Assembly: GCF_900217815.1 (NCBI RefSeq)
Contig: NZ_OBMT01000013.1
Span: 35,774 to 99,773 of the forward strand
Reading direction: 5' to 3'
Source of the DNA: Rhodobacter maris
GTDB taxonomy: Bacteria; Pseudomonadota; Alphaproteobacteria; Rhodobacterales; Rhodobacteraceae
DNA length: 64,000 nucleotides
Below the pieces are notes generated by a model. That model was given only the letters and a program-made list of their open reading frames with translations. It did no database searches and was not told where the DNA came from. Shown here one piece after another: positions 1 to 8,235 of the stretch. The position numbers and the translations under genes are program-made. Each line of letters starts with the position of its first letter. The first letter of the stretch is position 1.

Positions 1-691
1 TGAGCACTTTGTAGGCCTCTCGCAGCAATCCGGTATCGCGCGACAGCACCAGCCCTCCTTCGCCACAACCGAAGCTTTTGGTGGCGTGCAGGCTTACGGC
101 GAGCGGGATCGAGCGTGGCAGCACCGTGCCGGGATGCATCAGCCGGTCGAGGCAGGCTGCCGCGTCGATCACCACCGGGATTCCGGTTTTGTCATGGAAT
201 TCCTGCCATCCCTGCAGGTCGATCATCCGTCCGTAAGGCGCGACGGGCAGCACGAGGCCGACCTCTGAAAGCCGCGGATGATGGCGCAGCGCGGCCGGCT
301 CGACCGCCCAGGTGTCCGGGGCGATATCGAGGAGATGGCAGTCATAGCCGCAAGATTGCGCCGCCCCCGCCGTCGCGACGAACGTGTAGGCGGGCAGCAG
401 GCACAGACGGCCCCGGTGACCCGACAGGTTGCGCTCCGCGCGGATTGCGGCGACCAGGGCCATCGTGCCGGAATTGCAGGAGAGGACGGCGTGCTTCCCA
501 AGGCCGAGTCGCTCTGCGATCCGCGCTTCGAACAGGTCCACCAGCGGGCCGTGATTGGAGTAAATTCGTGTCTCGTCGATCCGGCGCAGATATGGCACAA
601 GGGTCTCGGCCCGTGGCAGACTTGGCCTGGCAACGGGAATACGCCCCGAGGGATCGCGCGGGGGCATGCCATCAGCTTCTGGGGTCAACAT
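1..691 (-). CDS. DegT/DnrJ/EryC1-type PLP aminotransferase, 3' part cut by window edge
   Basis: Sugar aminotransferase of the DegT/DnrJ/EryC1/StrS family, which transfers an amino group from glutamate to a keto-sugar nucleotide in surface glycan synthesis. The frame is open from the ATG at 691 to the window edge, giving about 230 residues of a family usually near 370. Visible motifs are CNSGTMAL near the start (cofactor phosphate region), VVIDAAA (Asp facing the PLP ring nitrogen) and SLHATKSFGCGEGG, whose Lys should form the Schiff base. A second in-frame ATG at 667 is an alternative start; neither has a strong Shine-Dalgarno. It diverges from the acyltransferase at 707 with only 15 bases between the starts. 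Family assignment is secure; the substrate sugar is not known. Confidence 0.88.
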   Translation of the reverse strand, partial: MLTPEADGMPPRDPSGRIPVARPSLPRAETLVPYLRRIDETRIYSNHGPLVDLFEARIAERLGLGKHAVLSCNSGTMALVAAIRAERNLSGHRGRLCLLPAYTFVATAGAAQSCGYDCHLLDIAPDTWAVEPAALRHHPRLSEVGLVLPVAPYGRMIDLQGWQEFHDKTGIPVVIDAAACLDRLMHPGTVLPRSIPLAVSLHATKSFGCGEGGLVLSRDTGLLREAYKVL

Positions 692-706
692 GTGAGGGGC
701 TCGAAA

Positions 707-1375
707 GTGGACATCATTCTGTTCGGTGTCGGCCAGATCGCCGAAGTCATGGCACATTACGTTGAGCAGGATCCGGATTTCAATCTGGTTGGGTTCACCG
801 TCGACCGTCCCTATCTGCCGCCCTCAGGGGCGTTCAAAGGGCTGCCCGTCGCCGCATGGGACGATGTCTGCGCCGCTTTCCCGCCCGAACAGGTCCGCAT
901 CCTCGGGCCGGTGAGCTATCGCGGCAACAACACGTTTCGCCGTGACCGCCATCTCGAGGCGAAGGAGAAGGGCTATCGTTTCGCCAGCTACATTCACCCG
1001 TCCTCGCATGTGAGCGGCGCGGAGATCGGCGAGAACTCGGTGATTCTCGAAGACTGCACCGTCCAGCCCTACGCAAAGCTCGGCACGGGCTCGATCCTGT
1101 GGAGCAAGGTTCATATCGGCCATCACGCGCAGGTGGGGAATTTTTGCTTCTTCGCCTCCTTCTGCGGCATCGCCGGCAATGCGCGCATCGGCGATTGCAC
1201 CTTTTTCGGGGGTCAGACCGGGCTTGCGGACAATCTCAGCGTGGGGTCAGGCTGCATCATCGGCGCCGGCACCGTGGTTACCGAGACGATCGCCGATGGC
1301 GCGCTCGCTGTGGCGCGGGGGGGGCGAGTCCTGCCAAACGGAGCGCGGCGGTTCGCGCGGACCCTTCTGGGCTAG
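707..1375 (+). CDS. NeuD/PglD-like sugar O/N-acyltransferase (left-handed beta-helix)
   Basis: Protein of 222 residues. The first 90 residues form a Rossmann-like sugar-nucleotide domain (IILFGVGQIAEV at the N-terminus). The rest is a hexapeptide-repeat left-handed beta-helix (ASYIHPSSHVSGAEIGENSV, then IGNARIGD-type turns). This is the layout of NeuD, PglD and related acetyl-CoA dependent acyltransferases that acylate the amino group installed by a neighbouring aminotransferase. The GTG start is chosen because GAGGGG lies 7 bases upstream and because it keeps the first beta strand; the ATG at 751 would remove it. Pairing with the divergent DegT aminotransferase suggests the two steps act in sequence on one amino sugar. 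The acyl group is unknown. Confidence 0.85.
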   Translation: MDIILFGVGQIAEVMAHYVEQDPDFNLVGFTVDRPYLPPSGAFKGLPVAAWDDVCAAFPPEQVRILGPVSYRGNNTFRRDRHLEAKEKGYRFASYIHPSSHVSGAEIGENSVILEDCTVQPYAKLGTGSILWSKVHIGHHAQVGNFCFFASFCGIAGNARIGDCTFFGGQTGLADNLSVGSGCIIGAGTVVTETIADGALAVARGGRVLPNGARRFARTLLG

Positions 1376-1401
1376 CCGCCGGGCAGAGGGAGCAGTCGGC
1401 C

Positions 1402-2124
1402 ATGACGACCGTTGCGGTAATGCAGCCCTATTTCTTTCCCTATGCCGGCTATTACCGGCTGCTCGCTGCCGCAGATGTCTTCGTGATCCTCGATTGCGTG
1501 CAGTTTCCGCGGCGCGGTCGGGTGCATCGGTGTGCGCTTGCCGGCGCGGGGCGCTGGATCACCCTGCCGCTTGAGCCCGCACCGCGCGACAGCCTGATCC
1601 GCGAGATGCGCCTCGCCCCCGATGCGGCAGGGCGGCTCAATGCGCAATGCCGCAAACTGCCCGCGCCGCTGCGCGGCGATACGCCCCTTCGCCAGCAGAT
1701 CGTCGATCTGCTCGACAGCCCGGAAGGGCCGCTGGTCCCCTATCTCGAGCGATCGCTGCGGATCGTCGCGCAGGCGCTGGGCTTTGACTGCAGGATCTGC
1801 CGCAGCAGCGCACTTGATCTGCCCGCAGGTCTTGGCGCGCAGCAACGGATCCTTGAGATCGTCCGCAGGCAGGGCGGAACCCGTTACATCAACGCGCCCG
1901 GCGGCACCGTTCTTTATGAGCGCGAGACCTTTTCGCGCGCCGGCATTGAACTGAATTTCCTGACCCATTACACCGGGTCATATCCGCACTTCCTACCAGC
2001 ATTGTTCGAGCAGAACGTGACAGACTTGCGGAGCGACATCCTGGAAGGATGCTTCTTCCAGCCCGTGTCGGCAGATGAAATGCCCGAAAGGAGAAGCCTC
2101 TTTGGCCATGAGCGACACCCCTGA
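1402..2124 (+). CDS. WbqC-like family protein
   Basis: 240 residues matching the WbqC-like family, recognised by the start MTTVAVMQPYFFPYAGYYRL and by DVFVILDCVQFPRRG, where family members usually have a D-x-VQ(F/Y) segment. WbqC proteins sit in O-antigen and capsule clusters next to DegT aminotransferases, but their reaction is not established. The start has a GGGAG ribosome site 26 bases after the acyltransferase stop, so the two are probably cotranscribed. The 3' end overlaps the start of the following methyltransferase gene. No signal peptide or membrane segment is seen, so it should be cytoplasmic. Confidence 0.8.
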   Translation: MTTVAVMQPYFFPYAGYYRLLAAADVFVILDCVQFPRRGRVHRCALAGAGRWITLPLEPAPRDSLIREMRLAPDAAGRLNAQCRKLPAPLRGDTPLRQQIVDLLDSPEGPLVPYLERSLRIVAQALGFDCRICRSSALDLPAGLGAQQRILEIVRRQGGTRYINAPGGTVLYERETFSRAGIELNFLTHYTGSYPHFLPALFEQNVTDLRSDILEGCFFQPVSADEMPERRSLFGHERHP

Positions 2125-3040
2125 CACCGCCGTGATGCAGGATGATGCCCTTCTCCCTGCCTATCTTGATCCGGTCCATCATGCGCCGTTGCAGACCGGC
2201 GCGGACGGGGCCTCCCTGATCGAGCCGGTGAGCGGCGCCGTCTACCAGATCGAAAACGGCATTGCGGATCTGGTCCACCCACGGCCGCGGGCGGATGACC
2301 CGGAGCTGCCGCGGTTCGACCGGCCGCTCTATGCTGTTGAGGAAGCATTTCTCAAATGGACCTTCCGCGCCTTCGGCAGCGATGAGGCAGAGCTGCGCGC
2401 CCGCGTCGTGGACAAGCTCGATCTGGCGCCGGACGCGGTGGTGCTGGACAATGCCTGCGGTACAGGGGCAAATACGCGGCTGCTGCAGGCGCGCCTGCCG
2501 CGGGGCATCCTCTACAACACCGATCTTTCGATGGAGCTGTTGGCCCATGGGGCCGACCGGCTGGCTGCGGAAGGTCCCGGCACGGGGTGCCGGACGATCT
2601 GGTGCGGGGCGAATGCGCTTTATCTTCCCTTCGCGGACAAGAGCTTTGATGCCGTGCTGAGCACCGGCGGGTTCAACCAGTTTGGCGATCCCGTGCGGGC
2701 GATCGCAGAGATGACGCGGGTGACCCGCACCGGGGGCCGCATCGTCATTGTCGATGAAGGTTATGCGCCCTGGCTGCGGCCGACGCTGACTGGGCAGATG
2801 GTGGTCAACGACAACCCGCTGATGGCCTATGATCCGCCGATTGCGGCCTTGCCGGATGTTGCGCAGGAGGTCCGGGTCGAATGGATGCTCGGCAATGCCT
2901 ATTATTGCCTCGACTTCCGGGTCGGGGCGGCGCCGTCCCCGGTCGATCTCGACCTGCCCCATGAGGGTTTGCGGGGGGGAACGATCCGCAGCCGCTTTGC
3001 CGCCGCCCAGCAACGCCGTGCCGCCGAGGCCGACCGGTGA
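2102..3040 (+). CDS. SAM-dependent methyltransferase (class I) with degenerate Trm112-like N-terminus
   Basis: About 312 residues. Residues 20-60 resemble a Trm112-like zinc ribbon without its cysteines. Residues 110-230 are a class I methyltransferase fold: motif I is VVLDNACGTGANT at about 114, and a later motif is DKSFDAVLSTGGFNQFG followed by TRTGGRIVIVDEG. A TTG at 2102 is taken as start because AAAGGAG ends 8 bases before it; the ATG at 2108 would be 14 bases away and gives nearly the same protein. The start lies inside the 3' end of the WbqC-like gene, pointing to translational coupling. Likely acceptors are a glycan or a lipid-linked sugar, inferred only from context. Confidence 0.8.
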   Translation: MAMSDTPDTAVMQDDALLPAYLDPVHHAPLQTGADGASLIEPVSGAVYQIENGIADLVHPRPRADDPELPRFDRPLYAVEEAFLKWTFRAFGSDEAELRARVVDKLDLAPDAVVLDNACGTGANTRLLQARLPRGILYNTDLSMELLAHGADRLAAEGPGTGCRTIWCGANALYLPFADKSFDAVLSTGGFNQFGDPVRAIAEMTRVTRTGGRIVIVDEGYAPWLRPTLTGQMVVNDNPLMAYDPPIAALPDVAQEVRVEWMLGNAYYCLDFRVGAAPSPVDLDLPHEGLRGGTIRSRFAAAQQRRAAEADR

Positions 3041-3696
3041 GCGAGGACGATACCGGCCGCGGCAAGGTGTTCTGCCTCGGCTTTCCCAAAACCGGCACCA
3101 CGTCGCTTGAGGTTGCGTTGCAGCGGCTGGGCTACAAAGTCTGCCGCGGGGCGTCGAGCAACAATCACAGCAACTTCCTGATGGCACTGAAAGTTCTGGG
3201 AGATACCGACGAGATCGCCCGCGTCATCCGCCATTTTGACGCTTTCGCCGATATGCCCTTCGGGGGGACGGACCTCTATCTCTGGCTCTCGCGCCGTTAT
3301 CCTGAAGCGCGGTTCCTGCACACGATCCGCGCGCCGGAGCAATGGTATCAATCGATCCTGAACCAGCTCGCAAAGGTGAGCAAAGGGCCGGCTCCCATGC
3401 TGGACGCATTTCATGCCGCGGGCGGATATGGTGCGGCGATGATCGTAAGGCGGGAATGGGGCATCACGGACCCGCTGGCCCAGAAAGGCGCGATGCTGCG
3501 CTATTATGAAGGCATGAACGCCGCCATCCTGGCGCATTTCAACGGCTGCGAGCGCTTCCATTCCTTTGATCTGACCGAGGAGCGCGACTGGCGCTCGCTG
3601 TGCGGATTTCTGGGGCGTCCAGTGCCGGACCAGCCGTTCCCGCACGAGAACCCGGGCCAGGGCAAGGCGCCCGGATCCGCGCCGAGCGCCCGGTGA
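3037..3696 (+). CDS. sulfotransferase family protein
   Basis: 219 residues with the PAPS-binding 5'-phosphosulfate loop CLGFPKTGTTSLEVAL at residues 13-28, the hallmark of cytosolic-type and bacterial sulfotransferases. A later segment, FLHTIRAPEQWYQSIL, matches the 3'-phosphate-binding arginine region (R-x-P-x-x-W/S-x-x-S). It starts at a GTG that overlaps the methyltransferase stop by four bases (GTGA). Such enzymes move sulfate from PAPS to a hydroxyl or amine of a sugar or lipid. With the next gene it forms a tandem pair of unlike sulfotransferases, so two sulfation positions on one product are plausible. The acceptor cannot be named. Confidence 0.85.
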   Translation: MSEDDTGRGKVFCLGFPKTGTTSLEVALQRLGYKVCRGASSNNHSNFLMALKVLGDTDEIARVIRHFDAFADMPFGGTDLYLWLSRRYPEARFLHTIRAPEQWYQSILNQLAKVSKGPAPMLDAFHAAGGYGAAMIVRREWGITDPLAQKGAMLRYYEGMNAAILAHFNGCERFHSFDLTEERDWRSLCGFLGRPVPDQPFPHENPGQGKAPGSAPSAR

Positions 3697-3700
3697 AGCC

Positions 3701-4693
3701 ATGATGCCAAAAGGCCCGGCCGGGACGATTGCGCCCAACACCAAATGTCCAGCTCCGAACTGGTTCATCGTCACCAGCCATGGCTGGAGCGCGAGCCACT
3801 GGCTGGCCCACAACCTCAATCGTCATCCAAAGATCGTCTGCCTTCATTCGAGTGCCGCGCTGCTGGCGGACCAGCACGAGCCCTACGACCTCACGGAGCT
3901 GCTCGCGCGCAAGGATTTCACCCGTATATTCGCCATGCTTGCGCGGTTCCGCGCGGGTTATGATGCGCGGGCTATCCTCCGGCCGGCCGATCTTTACCTG
4001 CCGTTTGAAGCGCAGGGGGACGCGCGGCTGATCGGCTCGGTCCACACGTTCCGGCTTCGTGACCTGCCGGGCCTCGCGGCGGATCTGACCCGGCTGAACC
4101 GCAAGCTGCGGATCGTGAACCTGATCCGGCACCCGGTGAACCTCGTCAATTCCGGGGCGGGTCAGTTCGAGCTGAGTTTCCGTCTCGACTTAAACGAGTT
4201 GCACTGGATCACCCGACGCATTGCCGATACCGGCCTTGCAGTGTTCGAACGGATCGCAGCGCGGCACGGTCTTTACCCCGGGGACCTCGAAGTGCTGAGC
4301 TTTTTCGGCGCCTGTGTGACGCTCCGCGGCCTCGCCGCGGATTTTGCGGCCCGGGACACCCTTTTGGAACAGGGGGTCGCGGCCTTTGCCGGATCGGTCC
4401 GGCAAGAAGATGTCACGCGTGATCCGGAGACTTTTCGCGCCCTTCTGGATCGGCTTGGGGGCGGGGTGATCGACAGCTCTGACGCCTATCTGGACAGCGT
4501 TTTTGCCGACTCCAAACGCAATATCCATAACGCGCGCCCACGCCCGACCGAGCCCGCGGCCCTGTTTGCCGACTGGGCGCCCTGGCAGCAGGAAGCCTTT
4601 GCTTTTTGCCTCGACATTTTCGGGCTTCGCCCGCTCTATCAGGCCGAGGGCTATGACCTCGAGATGGTGCCGCCGGGGGAGAATGTCGCATGA
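3701..4693 (+). CDS. second, divergent sulfotransferase-like protein
   Basis: 330 residues. The N-terminus NWFIVTSHGWSASHWLAH (about 20-37) takes the place of a P-loop: S-x-G-W-S-A-S-x-W is a variant of the P-x-x-G-S-T-W loop. Residues 139-150, LIRHPVNLVNSG, are the classic 3'-phosphate-binding site (R-x-P-x-x-x-x-x-S). I therefore call it a sulfotransferase-like enzyme although the first motif is atypical. It starts 4 bases after the preceding sulfotransferase and its stop overlaps the next start (ATGA), so it belongs to the same transcript. A different nucleotide-binding function is possible but less likely. Confidence 0.7.
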   Translation: MMPKGPAGTIAPNTKCPAPNWFIVTSHGWSASHWLAHNLNRHPKIVCLHSSAALLADQHEPYDLTELLARKDFTRIFAMLARFRAGYDARAILRPADLYLPFEAQGDARLIGSVHTFRLRDLPGLAADLTRLNRKLRIVNLIRHPVNLVNSGAGQFELSFRLDLNELHWITRRIADTGLAVFERIAARHGLYPGDLEVLSFFGACVTLRGLAADFAARDTLLEQGVAAFAGSVRQEDVTRDPETFRALLDRLGGGVIDSSDAYLDSVFADSKRNIHNARPRPTEPAALFADWAPWQQEAFAFCLDIFGLRPLYQAEGYDLEMVPPGENVA

Positions 4694-5598
4694 CCATCGT
4701 GGCCAATATCCAGGTCGGCAACGAAGTTGAACTGATCGACCAGCATATCGCCTACCATCTCGCGCTTGGGATCGACGGGTTTGTCATCGCAGACATGGCT
4801 TCGGTGGACGGCACATCCGAACGGCTGGAGCGCTACCGGGGCGACAGACGTTTCGTCATTCGCAAATATGAGATGAGCGCGCTGGTCGATGCGACCGTCC
4901 TCAGGACGGCCGAGATCGGCGATTGGATGCTCGCGGCCTCGCGCGACCACTTCGCGCCGGACTGGGTGGTCAGGCTGGATGCGGATGAGTTCCTCTATGC
5001 TGCGCGCCCTCTGGAGGCCGCACTGCCGGCGCCGGATACGCAGGCTTCGTTTCAGATCGCACGGCGCAACGCCATTTTTCAAGACGGGCAACCGATCCCG
5101 CCGCCGCCGTCCAACCCGGAGGCGCTGGCCGCATTCTCGATTGTGGCTAAGCCGGTGAAAACCTCCCCTTCGGAATATGAAAGCGACGACAGCCTGCCAT
5201 TGATCATGACCGAGGTTGCCCCCAAGGTTCTGGCCCGTCCTGATCGGGTGGCGGCCTATGCCCCCGGAGGTCATGGCACCTGCGACACTCTGGGCCAGCG
5301 ACAAATCTCGCCGCTGACCAACGGACTGCTGCTGGTCCATTTCTGGTTCACGACGCCCGGCCGGTTTGTCCGGAAGGCGCGTTTCACCGTCGAAGCCAAA
5401 GCGCTTCTGAACCAAGATCCCAAATCCAGGCAGGCGTGGCAATGGTCGCGCTGGGCCGGGCTCGCGGAAGGGGAAGAGGCCGAGAGCGAAGCTGCGATTT
5501 TACAGGAATACCGGCGGCAGTTTCCTGGCGCCGCCAAGCTCGACGCGTTGCGCCAGGCGGGTATCGTGCGTCGCGTCGGCGAGTACTGGGACGCATGA
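4690..5598 (+). CDS. glycosyltransferase family 2-type protein
   Basis: 302 residues with a GT-A fold start, IVANIQVGNEVELIDQHIAYH, typical of the Glyco_tranf_2_4 group, then a donor-binding D-x-D in RLDADEFLY at residues 97-99. No membrane helices are seen, so it probably acts at the cytoplasmic face on a lipid-linked or soluble acceptor. It overlaps its neighbours on both sides by four bases (ATGA), a strong sign that the whole stretch from the methyltransferase to the radical SAM gene is one operon. Donor and acceptor are unknown. Confidence 0.82.
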   Translation: MTIVANIQVGNEVELIDQHIAYHLALGIDGFVIADMASVDGTSERLERYRGDRRFVIRKYEMSALVDATVLRTAEIGDWMLAASRDHFAPDWVVRLDADEFLYAARPLEAALPAPDTQASFQIARRNAIFQDGQPIPPPPSNPEALAAFSIVAKPVKTSPSEYESDDSLPLIMTEVAPKVLARPDRVAAYAPGGHGTCDTLGQRQISPLTNGLLLVHFWFTTPGRFVRKARFTVEAKALLNQDPKSRQAWQWSRWAGLAEGEEAESEAAILQEYRRQFPGAAKLDALRQAGIVRRVGEYWDA

Positions 5599-6593
5599 TG
5601 CGGCAGACCATATCTTCCCTATGGCGGCGCCGGGGGCGAATTCTTGGCCCTGACGATCTTCAGGGCGTCCGGCTCGTGCAATGCCCTACCGCTTGGCAAT
5701 TGCCGAACGGGCTGGTGCGCATCGCCATCTCCTGTCGCGATCGGGCGAACATCTCCATCATTCAGGTGATGGAGTGCGATCCTGAAGACGGCATGAAGAT
5801 CGTGCGGTCGCCGCAGATCGAACCGGCGGCGATCCAGGCCATCGCGCGCGGCGGCCTGTCGGGCATTGGCCCTTGCGATGCGCTCTGGGACGGAGACAGG
5901 CTGCTGCTTGCCACCTCGTCGCTCACGCTGCACGGGCGCCTTTACGATGCCGCGATCGAGGTGATGACAAGCCAGGACGGAGGCGCAACCTTCCTGCCGC
6001 CGCACACGCTGCTGACCTCGGCCGCCAACAACGGCTATCCGGTCACGCTTCCCTGCATCCGGAAACTGGCCGGGGGGGGCTGGCGGATGTGGTTCACCGC
6101 CTTCACCCAATGGGTGCCGGAGGCGCAACCCAAACCGGATGCACGGTATTGCATTCGGTCAGCGCGCTCGGAGGATGCCGAATTCTGGACGGTTGATCCG
6201 TCCCCGGCGATCTTGCGGGCGCCGGGCGAGGCCGGTCTGGCGCGCCCTACGGTGCTCGAAGGATCGGGCGGGTTCGAAATGTGGTTCAGTGCGCGCGGTC
6301 CCTATTCGCAGGCGGATCCTGGTCTGCGCCGGTATCGGCTCGGCTATGCGCGCTCGCGCGATGGCGCGCAGTGGCGGCGCGAGGACGAGCGGCAGGGGTT
6401 CTGCTCCTCCCCGGCGCCCGACGACTGGGACGGACAGATGCAATGCTATCCTTTCGTTCTGCGCCTTACGGATGGGCGGCAGGTGATGTTCTATTGTGGC
6501 AACGGTTACGGTGAGGCAGGCTTCGGCTGGGCTACGCGCGAACCAGAAGGATGGAACCAGAAGGATGACGGCCGTGGAGATCAGGATGAGTGA
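5595..6593 (+). CDS. glycosidase-like beta-propeller protein
   Basis: 332 residues without a signal peptide. The sequence has repeated Asp-rich blade motifs (ALWDGDRLLLATSS, VMTSQDGGATF, RSARSEDAEFW, YARSRDGAQW) separated by W-F-T/S edge strands (GGWRMWFTAF, GGFEMWFSAR). That pattern is typical of five-bladed propellers related to glycoside hydrolase families 32 and 43. No catalytic acid can be assigned with confidence, so it may be a binding or non-hydrolytic protein. It starts at the ATGA overlap with the glycosyltransferase; an adjacent ATG at 5598 is equivalent. It overlaps the following radical SAM gene by 8 bases. Confidence 0.65.
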   Translation: MMRQTISSLWRRRGRILGPDDLQGVRLVQCPTAWQLPNGLVRIAISCRDRANISIIQVMECDPEDGMKIVRSPQIEPAAIQAIARGGLSGIGPCDALWDGDRLLLATSSLTLHGRLYDAAIEVMTSQDGGATFLPPHTLLTSAANNGYPVTLPCIRKLAGGGWRMWFTAFTQWVPEAQPKPDARYCIRSARSEDAEFWTVDPSPAILRAPGEAGLARPTVLEGSGGFEMWFSARGPYSQADPGLRRYRLGYARSRDGAQWRREDERQGFCSSPAPDDWDGQMQCYPFVLRLTDGRQVMFYCGNGYGEAGFGWATREPEGWNQKDDGRGDQDE

Positions 6594-8184
6594 CTCGGCT
6601 GTGGGCAACAAGGCAGGGCGTATCCTGCGCATCTGCATCATCAATCCGAAGTTCAATCCTTCAATCTGGAGCAATGACTATGCGATCGACCTCTACGGGG
6701 GGCCGGTCAGATGCAACAATCTCACGGGGTGCCTGGCCACTTTGGCGGGCCTCGCGGATCCGCGGCACCAGATCCGGATCATCGACGAGAATGTCGAGGA
6801 GATCGCTTACGACGAGCTGCGCGGATATGATGTCATCGGCGTGACCGGCATGATCGTGCAGCGCTGGCACATGTACCGCATCCTTGAGGCGGTGCGCGGG
6901 CTCGGGGCGCAGATCGTCGTGGGGGGGCCGCTTGTCACCTGTGACGAGCCTGCCTTCGAGAACCGCTGCGACGCTGTGTTCATCGGTGAGGCCGAAACCA
7001 CCTGGCCCGCCTATCTGGAAGACATTGCCGCGGGGCGGCCGACGCTGAAGCGCTATGTCCAGACTGCGCGCAGCGACATGACAAAAATCCCGAAGCCGCG
7101 GCTCGATCTGATCAAGAGCGAACGCTACCGCGTTGCCTCGATCCAGTTTTCGCGCGGTTGCCCGTTCCAGTGCGAGTTCTGCGACATCATCGTCACCTTC
7201 GGTCGGGTCCCGCGAATGAAAACCGCTGCCCAGGTGATCGCCGAGCTTCAGGATGTGGTCGATGCCGGGTTCCGTAACTGCTTTCTCGTCGATGACAATT
7301 TCATCGGCAACAAGCGCGAGGCGCGCAAGCTGCTGGAGGCGATTGCAGAGTGGCAAAAGACGCTGCCGCGGCCGCTGCTGCTTGCGACCGAGGCAAGCAT
7401 CAACCTCGCCGATGCGCCCGATCTGCTCGATCTGATGCGCGCGGCCTCTCTCAACCGCGTGTTCGTCGGCATCGAGACGCCCAATCTCGCGTCGCTGAAA
7501 GAAACCCGCAAGACCCAGAATCTGAAGGGGGATTCCCTTGTTGCCAAGGTCCGGCGGATCCGCGATGCCGGTTTGACCCTGACAAGCGGCTTCATCGTCG
7601 GGTTCGACGAAGATACGCCCGAGATCTTCGAGGCGCAGTATCAGTTCATCCACGACAGCGCGATCGCGCTGCCGAGCATCGGCATTCTGGCGCCGCTGCC
7701 GACGACGCCGCTTTACGACCGGCTCGCGGCCGAGGGCCGGCTCTATCCCGAGGATCCCGCTTGCGCCTTTGAGCCCAAGCAGATGACCCGCGAACAGCTC
7801 AAGGCGGGACACCGCGCCCTGATCGAACGGGTCTTCGACCCGGATGCGTTCTTTGAGCGCGCCTTCCGCGCGCAGCGCGAGCAGCGCCGCGCCGATACCA
7901 GTCGGTACCAATCCCGCGGCACGGTTGTCGGGGCGCGTGCGGCGATCGGGCAGGCGAGGATCTGGGCGCGGCTGATGCGGGCGATTGCCGGGAAGGGGTA
8001 TTGGTCGCTGATCCCGGCCTATCGCCGCGCCCAACATGCCAATCGCGCGCTCGGCGACCGCGCGCTGCCACCTGCCGAGTTCCTGGCGCTCTGCCTCGCG
8101 CATTGGCATATCTACTGCATGAGTCGCGGCCCGCAGGATTCCATCTACCTGGAGCCAGGACCGCCCGCGCAGCACGCCGCCTGA
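6586..8184 (+). CDS. B12-binding radical SAM protein (DUF4070-like C-terminus)
   Basis: 532 residues. The first 140 form a cobalamin-binding-like domain (IIDENVEEIAYDEL, VVGGPLVTCDEPAF). Then comes a radical SAM core with the cluster motif GCPFQCEFC (Cys192, Cys196, Cys199). The tail, including RDAGLTLTSGFIVGFDEDTP and LPTTPLYDRL, resembles the DUF4070 region of the HpnP/HpnR hopanoid methylase group. Such enzymes methylate unactivated carbons or rearrange radicals. Start 6586 is preferred because GGAG lies 7 bases upstream; the ATG at 6565 has its purine run only one base away. As last gene of the glycan operon it may modify a sugar or lipid carbon; the substrate is unknown. Confidence 0.83.
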   Translation: MSDSAVGNKAGRILRICIINPKFNPSIWSNDYAIDLYGGPVRCNNLTGCLATLAGLADPRHQIRIIDENVEEIAYDELRGYDVIGVTGMIVQRWHMYRILEAVRGLGAQIVVGGPLVTCDEPAFENRCDAVFIGEAETTWPAYLEDIAAGRPTLKRYVQTARSDMTKIPKPRLDLIKSERYRVASIQFSRGCPFQCEFCDIIVTFGRVPRMKTAAQVIAELQDVVDAGFRNCFLVDDNFIGNKREARKLLEAIAEWQKTLPRPLLLATEASINLADAPDLLDLMRAASLNRVFVGIETPNLASLKETRKTQNLKGDSLVAKVRRIRDAGLTLTSGFIVGFDEDTPEIFEAQYQFIHDSAIALPSIGILAPLPTTPLYDRLAAEGRLYPEDPACAFEPKQMTREQLKAGHRALIERVFDPDAFFERAFRAQREQRRADTSRYQSRGTVVGARAAIGQARIWARLMRAIAGKGYWSLIPAYRRAQHANRALGDRALPPAEFLALCLAHWHIYCMSRGPQDSIYLEPGPPAQHAA

Positions 8185-8235
8185 GGGAAGCTCATCGGCG
8201 GATGGACACGGCCCCGATACGCGGCCGGGTTCGCG

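Noticed and set aside
278..706. A long plus-strand extension in frame upstream of the NeuD-like gene
   Set aside because: It lies antisense to the DegT aminotransferase, whose motifs are clear on the minus strand; the GTG at 707 has its own ribosome site.
6586..8184. Calling the radical SAM gene a hopanoid methylase (hpnP)
   Set aside because: The fold is similar, but no hopanoid synthesis genes are nearby and the gene sits in a glycan operon, so the name would overstate the evidence.
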